This document shows, piece after piece, positions 1 to 10,145 of a stretch of DNA of 41,829 nt. A model generated the notes under the pieces. It saw only the letters and a program-made list of their open reading frames with translations. It did no database searches and had not been told where the DNA came from. The stretch comes from Chalciporus piperatus (taxonomy: Eukaryota; Basidiomycota; Agaricomycetes; Boletales; Boletaceae): positions 1-41,829 of the forward strand of contig JBBPTG010000215.1 in NCBI GenBank assembly GCA_038093975.1, written 5' to 3'. Every line of letters starts with the position of its first letter. Position 1 is the first letter of the stretch. The position numbers and the translations under genes were made by a program.

Positions 1-1
1 C

Positions 2-1363
2 GCAGATGCCGCAGCGGAAATTTTCCGATTCCACGGCATCGGGCCTCTCGACAAATGGGTGGACGACCACATTTTCTTCCGCATCCGGACAGAACATTTG
101 CCGGAGTACAACCGCGCGCGAAAAACCTGGCACAACGAAGTCAAACCTCTTGGCAGACAACAACAAGGCAGCCGCATATGCTTCAAAGGACGCCTGTTGC
201 AAGACGGGCAGGCGGAAGAATTCAACGAAGACTGCTCCCACCCAATAGCGAGTCTCGCGCATGTATCACGCGAAGATAGATCTGACCACGACGCACAATT
301 CTCATATTCGCTTAGCGATATTGATGCCTTATCAGACACGCTAGGAATTCCGTGGGAGAAATCAAAAGATCAACCATTCAGCCATGCCACCACCTACATC
401 GGATTCGTCTGGGACCTACGAGCGCGCACCGTCTCCCTAACCCCCGAAAAGGCGGACAAGTACCTACAAGCGATCGACGGATGGAACAGCAGAGCAACGC
501 ACGTCCTCGAGGACGTGCAGAAACTCTACGGAAAACTATTACACACAGCCTCCCTCATTCCGGCGGGCAGGGCGTACCTAACGGGGCTAGAACGCATGCT
601 TACCACATGTAGCAAAAACGCTTTCATGCCGCACCGCCCAGACAAAGGTATACACGAGGAGCTCGCCTGGTGGCGAAACACCATCTCTTCGGGGGCGGCC
701 ATTCGCTTCATCGTTCCCCCTCCCACATTCACGAACCCAGAAGCCTTTTCAGATGCCAGCTCAGGAATCGGCATTGGCATCACCATCGGAGCACACTGGA
801 GAGCCTGGAGACTTATCCCAGGCTGGAAAACCTGGAATGGCAAACGAGACATCGCATGGGCAGAAGCCGTCGGCGTCGAGCTTCTCATACACGCCGTCGC
901 TCGCCTCGCTCCTCAGAACCACCAGCACGTCATCCTCCATTGCGACAACACCAGCGTCGTTGAAAGCTGGAGAGTCGGACGCCATAGGAATAAGGCCGTC
1001 AACGTCGTGTTCCGACACATACACGACGCCCTCGCTAATCCATCTTGCTCGGTTAGCAGCGTTCTCACCAAGTTCGTCCCCAGCGAGCTCAACCCAGCAG
1101 ACGACCCCTCCCGAGGTATTTACGGGCCACTACACCTCCTACTCCCTGCTTTCCCCATCCCTGAGTACCTTCGCGGCTTCATCGTTGATTTCGACGCTCC
1201 CCTCGACCCCCTTGAGGTACACGCCCTCGGAAACGGACAATACTCGCGTACCGCCGCTAAACTCATTGATCGCATCAAGCAGGAACAGGAGCTCCGAGAA
1301 CGCGTGGATGCACTCCGAGCAGAGCACGACCAACTCGTCGCTCACTCCCTCTGCAGTCAATAG
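2..1363 (+). CDS. Ngaro/DIRS-like reverse transcriptase-RNase H, 5' partial
   Basis: This is the C-terminal part of a reverse transcriptase with RNase H from a tyrosine-recombinase retroelement. The frame is already open at base 2, so the gene begins before the window. The first residues include KWVDDHIFF, the catalytic VDD box of this RT class. Further on are the thumb-like region and an RNase H-like segment with AFSDASSGIGIG (first catalytic Asp), WAEAVGVELL (Glu), LHCDNTSVV (Asp) and NPADDPSRG near the end. The order RT-RNase H followed by an overlapping recombinase frame is that of DIRS/Ngaro elements. The frame ends at 1363 and overlaps the next gene by about 55 bases. I favour Ngaro-like because the neighbouring frame is a recombinase and no integrase is present. 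Confidence 0.8.
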   Translation, partial: ADAAAEIFRFHGIGPLDKWVDDHIFFRIRTEHLPEYNRARKTWHNEVKPLGRQQQGSRICFKGRLLQDGQAEEFNEDCSHPIASLAHVSREDRSDHDAQFSYSLSDIDALSDTLGIPWEKSKDQPFSHATTYIGFVWDLRARTVSLTPEKADKYLQAIDGWNSRATHVLEDVQKLYGKLLHTASLIPAGRAYLTGLERMLTTCSKNAFMPHRPDKGIHEELAWWRNTISSGAAIRFIVPPPTFTNPEAFSDASSGIGIGITIGAHWRAWRLIPGWKTWNGKRDIAWAEAVGVELLIHAVARLAPQNHQHVILHCDNTSVVESWRVGRHRNKAVNVVFRHIHDALANPSCSVSSVLTKFVPSELNPADDPSRGIYGPLHLLLPAFPIPEYLRGFIVDFDAPLDPLEVHALGNGQYSRTAAKLIDRIKQEQELRERVDALRAEHDQLVAHSLCSQ

Positions 1364-2024
1364 CGACCCCCAACCCCGTTTCAACGCCACATTATTACCA
1401 GCCCCATCAGTCAACCCCCCAGCCAAGCCTCGCCCATACAAGTCAGATCTCACCCCCGCCCCGTCCCTCTTGCGACCACACTGTCTAGCACGCCAAAGGC
1501 TCTTGCTGTGGCTCCCGAGTCACACACCGCCGCGATCAAAGAATCCACCCGACGCCAAACAGCTCTCCGACAGCGAGTTGAACCGCATCCTCACCGTGAT
1601 CGGAGCGTCATGGGCCGATTCCACGAAAGAGCTATACGGGACCGGCCTCCTCGTTTTCCACGTCTATTGCGACGTGAACAACATCCCAGATGAGCAGCGT
1701 GCTCCCATCAGCCCCAACCTTCTCTCGACCTTCCTGGCCGGATGCGCCGGCGCATACTCGGGTTCCACAATCTCCAACTACGCAGCCGCGCTGCGGGCTT
1801 GGCACATCCTTCATGGACTCGAATGGAACATCAACGACTTGGAATACAAAGCGTTGCTTGAAGGGGCGAACAAACTAGCCCCTTCGTCGTCCAAACGTCC
1901 CAAACGAGCACCATTCACAATCGAACTACTCGAAAGATTCCGCACATCCATGAATACGGAAAACCCAGATGATGCGGCGATCTTCGCCTGTCTCACCTCC
2001 GCTTTTTTCTGCATTGCGCGCCTA
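1308..2024 (+). pseudogene. Ngaro-like tyrosine recombinase, N-terminal part, cut by element C
   Basis: Reading frame overlapping the end of the RT gene; the ATG at 1308 is the first plausible start near the overlap. Residues from about 1570 onward resemble the SAM-like core-binding domain of tyrosine recombinases: SWADSTKELYGTGLLVF, then SGSTISNYAAALRAWH, and later FACLTSAFFCIARL, where family members normally continue into GEF and the catalytic domain. The frame then runs into the repeat element starting at 2025 and ends in its ACTGG-type repeats, so the catalytic R-H-R-Y part is missing. It would have cut and joined circular DNA intermediates of the element. It is non-functional here. Confidence 0.7.
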
Positions 2025-2040
2025 CATCAGCAAGACTGTA

Positions 2041-3000
2041 AAAAGTCTGAAATGACTGGAGCTTACTTGTCTGACTGGAGCCAGTCAGACAAGTGAGCCA
2101 GTAGCCAAGTGCCCCAGGCATCCAGTAGTCTCAGTCATCCAGTAACCAAGTGTTCCAGTCATCCAATAGTCTCAGTCATCCAGTAGTCCAGTGAGTCAGT
2201 GCTCCAGTAACCTCAGTAGTCTCAGTCATCCAGTCATCTAGTCACCCAGTCAGTTCAGTGTGGCAGTGCTCCAGTGCTCCAGTCACCCAGTCAATTCAGT
2301 GTGGCAGTGCTCCAGTCATCCAGTCACCCAGTCAGTTCAGTGTGGCAGTGCTCCAGTGTTCCAGTCACCCAGTCAATTCAGTGTGGCAGTGCTCCAGTCA
2401 TCCAGTCACCCAGTCAGTTCAGTGTGGCAGTGCTCCAGTGTTCCAGTCACCCAGTCAATTCAGTGTGGCAGTGCTCCAGTGCTCCAGTCATCCAGTAATA
2501 TCAGTAATATCAGTAATCCAGTAGCTCAGTAGCCCAGTACTTCAGTACTCCAGTAGCCCAGTAGTGCAGTAACTAAGCAATCCAGTGGTCCAGTAATTCA
2601 GTTGGCAAGTGAGTTCAGTCACCCAGTAGCCAAGTCATCCAGTCATCTAGTAGCTCAGTCACCCAATAGCCAAGTATCCCAGTCATCCAGTCACTCAGTA
2701 GCTCAGTTACCCAGTTATCCAGTTATCCAGTCACTCAGTAGCTCAGTTACCCAGTTATCTAGTCACTCAGTCACTCAGTAGCTCAGTTACCCAGTTATCC
2801 AGTTATCCAGTCACTCAGTAGCTCAGTTACCCAGTTATCTAGTCACTCAGTCACTCAGTAGCTCAGTTACCCAGTTATCCAGTCACTCAGTAGCTCAGTT
2901 ACCCAGTTATCCAGTTATCCAGTCACTCAGTAGCTCAGTTACCCAGTTACCCAGTTATCTAGTCACTCAGTCACTCAGTCATCCAGTACAATGAGCCAGC
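2041..3000 (+). repeat. CCAGT/CTCAGT short tandem array, left arm of element C
   Basis: About 1 kb of degenerate 9-11 base units built on CCAGTCA, CCAGTAG and CTCAGT. There are higher-order repeats of about 38-40 bases (2270-2500) and a longer set around TAGCTCAGTTACCCAGTTAT (2690-2960). Open frames here are low-complexity shadows of the repeat, not genes. Confidence 0.9.
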
Positions 3001-3439
3001 TCATTCTGTACTAGTATCTGTCACTCAAGGATCTAACTGGAAGCAGAGAGGGGTGACAAGCAATGATGACATTCAAGAAGTATCTACTACATCAAGACTT
3101 CTAGCTAAGGTTGGAGGGAGGACTGAAGTGCAGCATGGGCTGGATGGATGAATGAGATTAATGACCAGGCCATGGAGAGCAAAGACTTACCTGGTTCAGA
3201 AAGGGAGGAGGATGGAAGGAGAGGACAATGGGTGAGCTGAATGGATGAATGAGGTCAGTGACGAGGCCAGAGAGTGCAAAGAAACATACCATGATGAACC
3301 GGTGTGCGCAGGCGTCCTCTGGTGTGCGGAAACGAGCGGTTGAGCTCGTTGGTGTGCGGAGAGTTGAAACGAGCGGTTGCACTCGGCGTTGTACAAGGAA
3401 GGAGGTGCGGGACGATCGAGGAGCGGAAGGAATTGAGTT

Positions 3440-3712
3440 GTACTCACCTTTGGTCACCGGCGGGGCTGTTGAGCCCACGCCGGCTTGCTTGTCGAGGACG
3501 AGAGTGGTTGAGGAAGAGTGGCGAGTTACGAACATGGCACAAGTTTGAAAGTCACGTGGTGGCGTAAGTTGAAAGTCACATGACGTTCAAACTTGCGCCA
3601 CGTTCGCAACTGTCGTCGCTTCAAGTTCTCTTTCACTGGTACATTCCGCTCGTCCATAAGACAGCCGGTGTGGGCTCGACGGCTCAACAGCCCACACCGG
3701 CACTGAAAGGTG
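3440..3712. repeat. Two divergent GC-rich hairpin modules at the centre of element C
   Basis: The hairpin GCCGGYGTGGGCTC...CCGCCGGC occurs on the minus strand at about 3440-3490 and on the plus strand at about 3661-3705. Each is followed, in its own direction, by a splice-donor-like AAAG/GTGAGT. The same module is repeated five times in A, B and D. The two here point away from the centre, so any transcripts would diverge. A CACGTG-type box lies between them near 3555. Confidence 0.6.
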
Positions 3713-4031
3713 AGTGCCCATCATCCACTGGCAACCCCATCCGCTCACCTCCCAATGATTCCGTGGCCCCATCCATGCAGCACCATCATCCCCACACATC
3801 CATGAGCGGAACCGCTCGTCAACGGCCTCGCAGCATCACCCCCCCAGCACAACGAGCGCAACTGCCCGTTTCCGCTCACCAATGGTCCCACAGCCCCTTC
3901 CTCGCACATCCATCACTACAACAACTCAATTCCGCTCGTCAACGCTCATCATCGGTCCCACGGCCCCATCGTCTCACAACAACGAGTGCAACCGCTCGTT
4001 TCCGCACACCAGAGGACACCCGCGCACACCG

Positions 4032-4384
4032 GTTCATCATGGTACGTTTCTTTGCACTCTCTGGCCTCGTCACTGACCTCATTCATCCATCCAGCTCACC
4101 CACTGTCCTCTCCTTCCATCCTCCTCCCTTTCTGAACCAGGTAAGTCTTTGCTCTCTCTGGCCTAGTCACTGACCTCATCCATCCATTCAGCTCACCCAT
4201 GTCCTCTCCTTCCATCCTCCTCCCTTTCTGAACCAGGTAAGTCTTTGCTCTCTCTGGCCTAGTCACTGACCTCATCCATCCATTCAGCTCACCCATTGTC
4301 CTCTCCTTCCATCCTCCTCCCTTTCTGAACCAGGTAAGTCTTTGCTCTCCATGGCCTGGTCATTAATCTCATTCATCCATCCAG
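4032..4384 (+). repeat. Tandem mini exon-intron units in element C right arm
   Basis: Four successive intron-like stretches (4032-4094, 4141-4191, 4237-4287, 4334-4384) separate three nearly identical 45-46 base exon-like blocks. Each intron-like stretch starts GTAAGTC or GTACGT, ends CATCCAG or CATTCAG, and the first three contain a branch-point-like CACTGAC about 20 bases before the end. The left arm (about 3180-3300, minus strand) has one such block with the same borders. I read these as duplicated exon-intron units of a transcript running outward from the element centre. Splicing is inferred, not shown. Confidence 0.5.
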
Positions 4385-4529
4385 CCCATGCTGCACTTCA
4401 GTCCTCCCTCCAACCTTAGCTAGAAGTCTTGATGTAGTAGATACTTCTTGAATGTCATCATTGCTTGTCACCCCTCTCTGCTTCAAGTTAGATCCTTGAG
4501 TGACAGATACTAGTACAGAATGAGCTGGC

Positions 4530-5040
4530 TCATTGTACTGGATGACCGAGGACTGAGCGACTAGATAACTGGGTAACTGGGTAACTGAGCTACTGAGTGA
4601 CTGGATAACTGGATAACTGGGTAACTGAGCTACTGAGTGACTGAGTGACTAGATAACTGGGTAACTGAGCTACTGAGTGACTGGATAACTGGATAACTGG
4701 GTAACTGAGCTACTGAGTGACTGAGTGACTAGATAACTGGGTAACTGAGCTACTGAGTGACTGGATAACTGGATAACTGGGTAACTGAGCTACTGAGTGA
4801 CTGGATGACTGGGATACTTGGCTATTGGGTGACTGAGCTACTAGATGACTGGATGACTTGGCTACTGGGTGACTGAACTCACTTGCCAACTGAATTACTG
4901 GACCACTGGATTGCTTAGTTACTGCACTACTGGGCTACTGGAGTACTGAAGTACTGGGCTACTGAGCTACTGGATTACTAATATTACTGGATGACTGGAG
5001 CACTGGAGCACTGCCACACTGAATTGACTGGGTGACTGGA
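4530..5040 (-). repeat. ACTGG-type short tandem array, right arm of element C
   Basis: Reverse-complement counterpart of the array at 2041-3000, with units such as GGTAACTGAGCTACTGAGTG and TGGATAACTGGATAACTG. It is shorter than the left array and stops abruptly where LINE coding sequence begins. Confidence 0.85.
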
Positions 5041-6572
5041 CCACTGCCCCGAACCCTGAAGCAACGGAACCAGCCTACCGCATACAAAACCCGCGACTAG
5101 AGAATGGCGAACCAGAAAACGAAATCACCATATACACAGACGGATCATGCATGAACAACGGCAAACAAGACGCAAAATGCGGAGCAGGGATTTGGTTTGG
5201 CGACAACAACCCGCGTAACAAAGCAATACGAGTTCCAGGCCCACATCAATCAAACCAAACTGGAGAAATAGCAGCAATAGCGATAGCCTTATCAGAGATA
5301 GAACCGACGAAAGCACTCACCATACTATCTGACTCCATGTACGCAATAAACGGACTAACGAAACACCTGGGATCCTGGGAAGACAGAGGTTGGATCAACA
5401 TCAGCAACGCAGAATGGTTCCAACTAGCCACCTTCCAGCTCCGGAGGAGAGCGGCACCAACATCTTTCAAATGGGTGAAAGGCCATGACGGCACCGCCGG
5501 TAATGAAGGCGCGGACAAATTAGCAGGACAAGGAGCAAACAAAGAACTCACCGACAATGTTAACATGGAAACCCCGGAAAACTTCACACTAAGGGGAATA
5601 AAACTAAATGCTCTAACACAAGCGTTAGCATACCAAACAATAGCCACGAAATCCCCGAAACCCTACCAAAGATCCGCACTGATGAACCTAGACATAACAA
5701 GACATGCGGTACACGACTGGACTGGATCGATGGAGACCGATAAAACGATCTGGAACAGCCTGAGGAACCCCGATATACGACGCCCAGTACAAACTTTCCT
5801 GTACAAAGCGATGCACGGATCGTTGAGAATCGGAAGCTACTGGAGTAAAATCCCAAACTATGAACACAGAGCTAGATGCTCACTATGCGATGACTCCGAA
5901 GAATCACTAGAACACATTCTAACAGAATGTCGCAGCCCCGAAAGAAGAATTGTCTGGAACGAAACCCAGAGGATATGGCCAACCAGTCTAGAAGAATGGC
6001 GACAACCAGCCATAGGCCAGATCCTGGGCTGTGGAGCACTATCGGCAAGGAATAATGAAAACCAAAACACGAACAACCGTGAAACCGGAGGTGCGAGACT
6101 AAGAAGAATCCTCATATCAGAAGCCGCCCATCTAATATGGGCCCTAAGATGTGGCAGAGTGATAGGCGACAGACAACACCCCGACCAAGTGATCAAAAAC
6201 CAATGGCGAGATAAGATAAACACGAGACTAGACACAGATAGAAGAATTGCAAAAATACGGAAGAAACCGAAGATAACATCGAAAATAGCTAAGACCTGGG
6301 AACCGGTAATCAAATCAGACAACCCGTTACCAAAGAACTGGGTAGAAAACCTAGAGGTTTTAGTGGGTATCACGCTGACTTGACCCCTGAACGTGACCGG
6401 GGCAACTGGTCAGCTTACGGAGTCCCACACCCCTTGAGTAATCAAGGCGTGCATAAGTGCATTTTCCCTCGGATCGGGGTGCTCGTTGAGGACCCCGCCA
6501 TAGCGTATTGTGTAGGACTAGATTAGTCGGTTGCTGCACAATAATATCGCTTATCCAAAAAAAAAAAAAAAA
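5041..6572 (+). mobile_element. 5'-truncated LINE with poly(A) tail
   Basis: Contains only the last part of a non-LTR retrotransposon: the RNase H and C-terminal part of ORF2 (to 6383), a 3' untranslated region of about 170 bases and a run of 16 A at 6557-6572. A 5' truncation plus a 3' A tail is the usual product of target-primed reverse transcription. I could not identify a target duplication. Confidence 0.8.
5043..6383 (+). pseudogene. LINE ORF2 C-terminal fragment: RNase H and zf-RVT-like finger
   Basis: The frame is open from the junction at about 5043, upstream of the first ATG at 5151. RNase H signature residues are all present: ITIYTDGSC (Asp), QTGEIAAIAIAL (Glu), ILSDSMYAI (Asp) and VKGHDGTAGNEGADKLA (His/Asp). 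A C-terminal finger, RCSLCDDSEESLEHILTEC, fits the CxxC...HxxxxC (zf-RVT) pattern seen at the end of LINE ORF2 proteins. The endonuclease and reverse transcriptase are missing, so it cannot mobilise itself. RNase H downstream of the RT is typical of I/Tad1-like LINEs in fungi. The reading frame has no internal stops, so the insertion is fairly recent. Confidence 0.8.
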
Positions 6573-6633
6573 GAAATTTTGACAAGTCAAAAGGATACTA
6601 TATATATACCACTAATTGACAAACTACTTGTGT

Positions 6634-6722
6634 GGAATTGTGGTGTAGTGGTCTAGCATGCTTGCTTGACTACAGCTTATGTGTAAGCTCTCGAGTTCGA
6701 GCCCGGCGTGTAGCGTCTTTTT
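6634..6722 (+). other. tRNA-like / SINE-like Pol III promoter sequence
   Basis: TGGTGTAGTGG at 6641 resembles a tRNA A box and GAGTTCGAGCC at 6693 a B box, about 50 bases apart, followed by TTTTT at 6718. A stem GCTTGC/GTAAGC spans the anticodon-arm position. The acceptor stem and T stem do not pair, so it is not a working tRNA gene. It may be the head of a tRNA-derived SINE. The rest of 6573-6881 shows nothing I can name. Confidence 0.4.
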
Positions 6723-6881
6723 GGGCGAGTTTTTTGGTTTTTTTCTCTACCACCGCCCGTCACGTGATTTTCTCGTTACCCTCAAATCACTGTTTGCCTG
6801 ACCTCAGCTTGACCTCAGGCGGCAAGGGTCCAGTATGCCATTCTCGGAATTTCTTTATGTAACCTCAGTTGTACCCTTATT

Positions 6882-6987
6882 GTAGTCTCGAACCAGACGT
6901 TCTAGGAACCGGTCGGGCTGACACCCGAATCTTCCGCTTCCTAGAACGTCTGGAGACATTTGTGATGTGACGAGGGTACCGAGTCAC
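6882..6987 (+). repeat. Left terminal inverted repeat with hairpin (H1)
   Basis: Outer motif GTAGTCTCGA (6882-6891). Then a perfect 16-base stem, 6893-6908 with 6938-6953 (CCAGACGTTCTAGGAA and its complement), with a small inner hairpin (TCGGG...CCCGA) in the loop. Then the inner motif 6954-6987, which is inverted at 12553-12586. Confidence 0.8.
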
Positions 6988-7127
6988 ACCTGTCATCGCA
7001 GCCTCTTTTTTGAGCGATTTTCGTAGCGGAAATAATAAATTATATATTTGATAGCCAAGTTCGTTACGGTGCGCCTACGAAGTTATCTACGCAGCGTCTA
7101 CGTGAAATCCATCCAGTCTCTCCTAGC

Positions 7128-9811
7128 ATGCAAGATCCCCATTCCGAGTACGGGTCCGATGATGAAGACCTCGATTACAGTCCCTTCTCGTCTGCCCGTC
7201 TCCCACCCAACCTCTTATTTGACCTCGATCCCGCCCGTGAACCCACTAATCCCCCAATTCAACTCGCACGAACGCGCATGTTGCGAGAACGGCTCGCACC
7301 CGCCACAGCCTCTCAAAAGGTTCTCGCTGTCCTCACCTACATGGACACTCTCGGACTCAACCTTCCCTTATTCCTCGATCTACTCAGCTGGGGAGACCAG
7401 GCCTGTGTCGAAAACATGAAGATCAACTACGAACGAACCTCCTTGATGGTCAGCGAAGAACTTCCGGCCATTCTCGCGCGTTGGTACAAGCCTCCCCGGT
7501 CTCTCGGAAGCACGAGCGCACGTGCTGATGGTGGCAACCAAGTTCTCGAGCATTTCGCGTTCGACTGCGTGGCGTCCGTGGTTGACTCGGAGTTGGAGGG
7601 CATTCAAGGCACCATGCGGTGTTCCACGGACGAGTTATCCACTGAGGGTATGACGGGCTTGCAGATCGAGGATCTAATCCTCAAACTCAGCAGCCCGGGC
7701 TTTGGTGGTACTCCGAAGTTCTGGTCGTTGCTCCGTAGTCTCACGCACACCAAACGCCAACGTGATCGCCATACCAAAAAAAATCCTGATCTTGTATGTA
7801 CGACTGCTAGTGTATCAATGCAATCTGTTGTTCATTGAGCTATTATCAGAGTAGACTATCCTCTCTGTTATCTGTCAGATCGAGAAGTCACGCTCTGACC
7901 AGAACAGTCGTTTCGCGAAACTCATCACCACATTCCTTCGCTCTCAAGGCACGCCAGCAAAGAGCATCGACCTTCTTCGTGCTTTCGGCCTTACAATGAG
8001 TCATCAATGGTCCAACCGTGCGCTGAATGCGATCTCAGCAAATGAGATGCACACAGTGCGACGAATGGTGCAGACACACCCCTTTGTTGTCACACATGAT
8101 AACCTCAACATTCCGTTTCGCGTTTTCACTCAACGACTCGACAACCAGAGCCATTTTGACTCTGGCACTGCCTCGACCATCTTCGTCCAGCCCAATGCAC
8201 CCGCAGAACCACCTTTATCCAACCGCACGTTGCAAGAGTTCCGTGCACAGGGTCGCAAATCTCCTCTCATAGTTTCCGAGATCTATGATCTTGCAAATGC
8301 AGCAGCTTCTAGCCAGTTCGAGCGAGATGTATATCGTGTATTGCGGTATCTCCTTGACAGCCCCGACTTCAAACTCACCTCATATCCTCATCGCGATGAC
8401 CCTCTCTTCACCCGTCCACCTCCTGTCAATCAGCTACCTATTGGCGATGCCTACGTGACCCGCCAGTTCATGCTTGGCACTGAACACATCGAAGAGGCCA
8501 GTTACGATGGCAATGATCAAGTGATGATGGCTGTTGCGCGCCAGTTAGGCCTGGGTTCCGAGGAGGAAATGCAGAAGACGGGACTGGATCGGGTTATTGT
8601 CTGGGTAGGCGATCAGTTGACTGTCGAGCGCCTACGTGGACTCTACAAGTTCCGTGCACAAGATTGCAACTCATATGATCGCCTAGACTGGCTGATAGTG
8701 ACCTTTGGCTGGTTTCATCTTCAGATGGCGTTCGCTAACTCACTTCATAAGCAGTATCTGGGGACAACCGCTGGGCGGGGTCTTATGCATGCGTTCACGC
8801 TGTTGGAGAGAAAGGGACTTCACTCTGTCCAGACTGCTGGTCCTTTTCATCAAAATCTTCATGATGCTATACTCTCTGTTGCCGAGGGACACTTTCGAGC
8901 CTGCTGGAAGGTCGTTGGCAAGGTTGAGGCACTTTCCGATCTTCAATCCAAGTCTCCAGTGGAACTTTGTGCTCTTGCCAGGCAAATTGTTCAAAGTCTT
9001 GCTGCTAGCAGTTCCATTGAAGACATTGACTTGCTTCCTGAGGAAGAACAGGATGCAGAGCTACGAAATGCCATCTTGTGGAATCGCGATGTTCTTCGGT
9101 ATATTGATTTGGACGAGGGGATTCGCCACGGTGATGTTGGAGTTATGGAGCAGAGTCTACCTCATCTGGCATTCCGATTTGCAGGCGGGGGAAACTTCAA
9201 GTACATGGTTGAAACCCTTGAGCTCCTACAAGGGCTTCACCATGAGTGGCCCCCCGAAGTCAGGTACACTGATGCTTGCCTCGTCTATCATAACTCAATA
9301 ACTTTGGCAGTGACTTTATACGCCGCAAGTGTTGGCTGGTGAATATGACTGGACAATCCCGAGTATTTCTCCCCCTGGATAAACGACAAGAATATAACAT
9401 CAAGGCGATCAAGGTCAGACTTTCACTTTAAGCACGAACTTCATTTAAGCTTGCTCATAGGTTACCGACAAGGTCCAGGGCCCTAATGCTTCCTGGGATC
9501 TCCTTAAAGCACGCAGTCCAGCGATTCCAATGTTGCAGGCTATTCGAAAACACATGGAACGACAAGTCTCCAGCCTACGTCGTGGCAAGTCTCACACAGA
9601 CCCGAGCAAAGAGAAAGACATTCAACGTCTGGAAAATTCATATCAAAGCTCAGAAATACACAGCGAGAATAAGGGTCGGACCTTGCGTCACAAGTCAGAT
9701 GTGGTGATAGATATCGTTTCGGCTGGGACAGTCAAATTATCAACTAAAAAAACACTAAGTAATTGGTGGACTCAGAGGGATTTTATACGGGCAACAACAG
9801 AGGAATGGTAG
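7128..9811 (+). CDS. DUF6589-type protein, putative recombinase of the element
   Basis: Four exons, 7128-7793, 7879-9263, 9311-9413 and 9461-9811, with GT-AG introns of 47-85 bases; phases agree and give 834 residues. The same exon borders recur in copy 2, including a 103-base third exon, which supports the model. The central region has VWVGDQLTVERLRGL (Asp near 467), then DRLDWLIVTFGWFHLQMAFAN, and KYMVETLELLQ (Glu near 667) followed by HHEWPPE. This matches my knowledge of the fungal DUF6589 family, whose function is unknown. The spacing of conserved acidic residues on predicted strands and helices would fit an RNase H-fold nuclease, but that is inference. The end, NWWTQRDFIRATTEEW, is conserved in all three copies. 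A TATA-like AATTATATATTT lies near 7037. Confidence 0.75.
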
Positions 9812-10145
9812 CTATATTACTACGTAAATCTACCACGTTTACGCCTCGGATGTGAGACAGGGTTAGAAGAAATGGGAGTAGTCACTGGACACACACGTTT
9901 GAGCTGCGACGAGGGTGGGGGGCGTTCGGGGGTATATATCTCAAACGATAAACCATGTTGTGCGGGCGGCGGAGCATCAGCGCCGTGCACGAATGACAAT
10001 GGTGTGAACTGGAGTGGGAGCGAGTCCTCACTCGCAGCGTGGGCGGTATTTGGATGACGGGGTGTGTTCGTGCGCCTCGGTGAGAGTGGCGAGCTAGCGA
10101 AAGAGATCAGTCATGGTGATGTATTGAACATAGACGGAGTACTTA
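9812..10145. other. Spacer between the convergent genes of copy 1
   Basis: About 330 bases between the two stop codons. No reading frame or repeat stands out; a small GCGAG/CTCGC hairpin lies near 10020. The same spacer is only 21 bases in copy 2 and 53 in copy 3, so this stretch is not needed in full. Confidence 0.5.

Larger units (their letters stand above)
2025..5040. mobile_element. Repeat element C: palindromic element with ACTGG-type arrays
   Basis: The left end, CATCAGCAAGACTGTAAAAA at 2025, is a diverged form of the terminal repeat of elements A and B. From there to about 3000 run short CCAGT-type repeats. The same sequences return in reverse complement from about 4490 to 5040. The arms are near-perfect inverted copies; for example the GAGCCAGCTCATTCTGTAC patch near 2994 returns inverted near 4515. 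The centre, about 3540-3720, carries a CACGTG/CACATG pair and a GC-rich hairpin. No right terminal repeat is visible. The right edge at about 5040 abuts LINE sequence, so this end is probably lost. No protein-coding gene is evident. Confidence 0.65.

Noticed and set aside
2258..2532. Three overlapping open frames of 74-90 residues
   Set aside because: All are translations of the CCAGT-type repeat (QCGSAP, FSVAVLQ units) in three frames at once; a repeat without stops, not a gene.
2041..3000. CRISPR-like regular repeats
   Set aside because: Units are too short and degenerate, there are no unique spacers or cas genes, and the genome is eukaryotic.
6634..6722. A functional tRNA gene with intron
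   Set aside because: Acceptor and T stems do not pair; only the promoter-like boxes and one stem are present.
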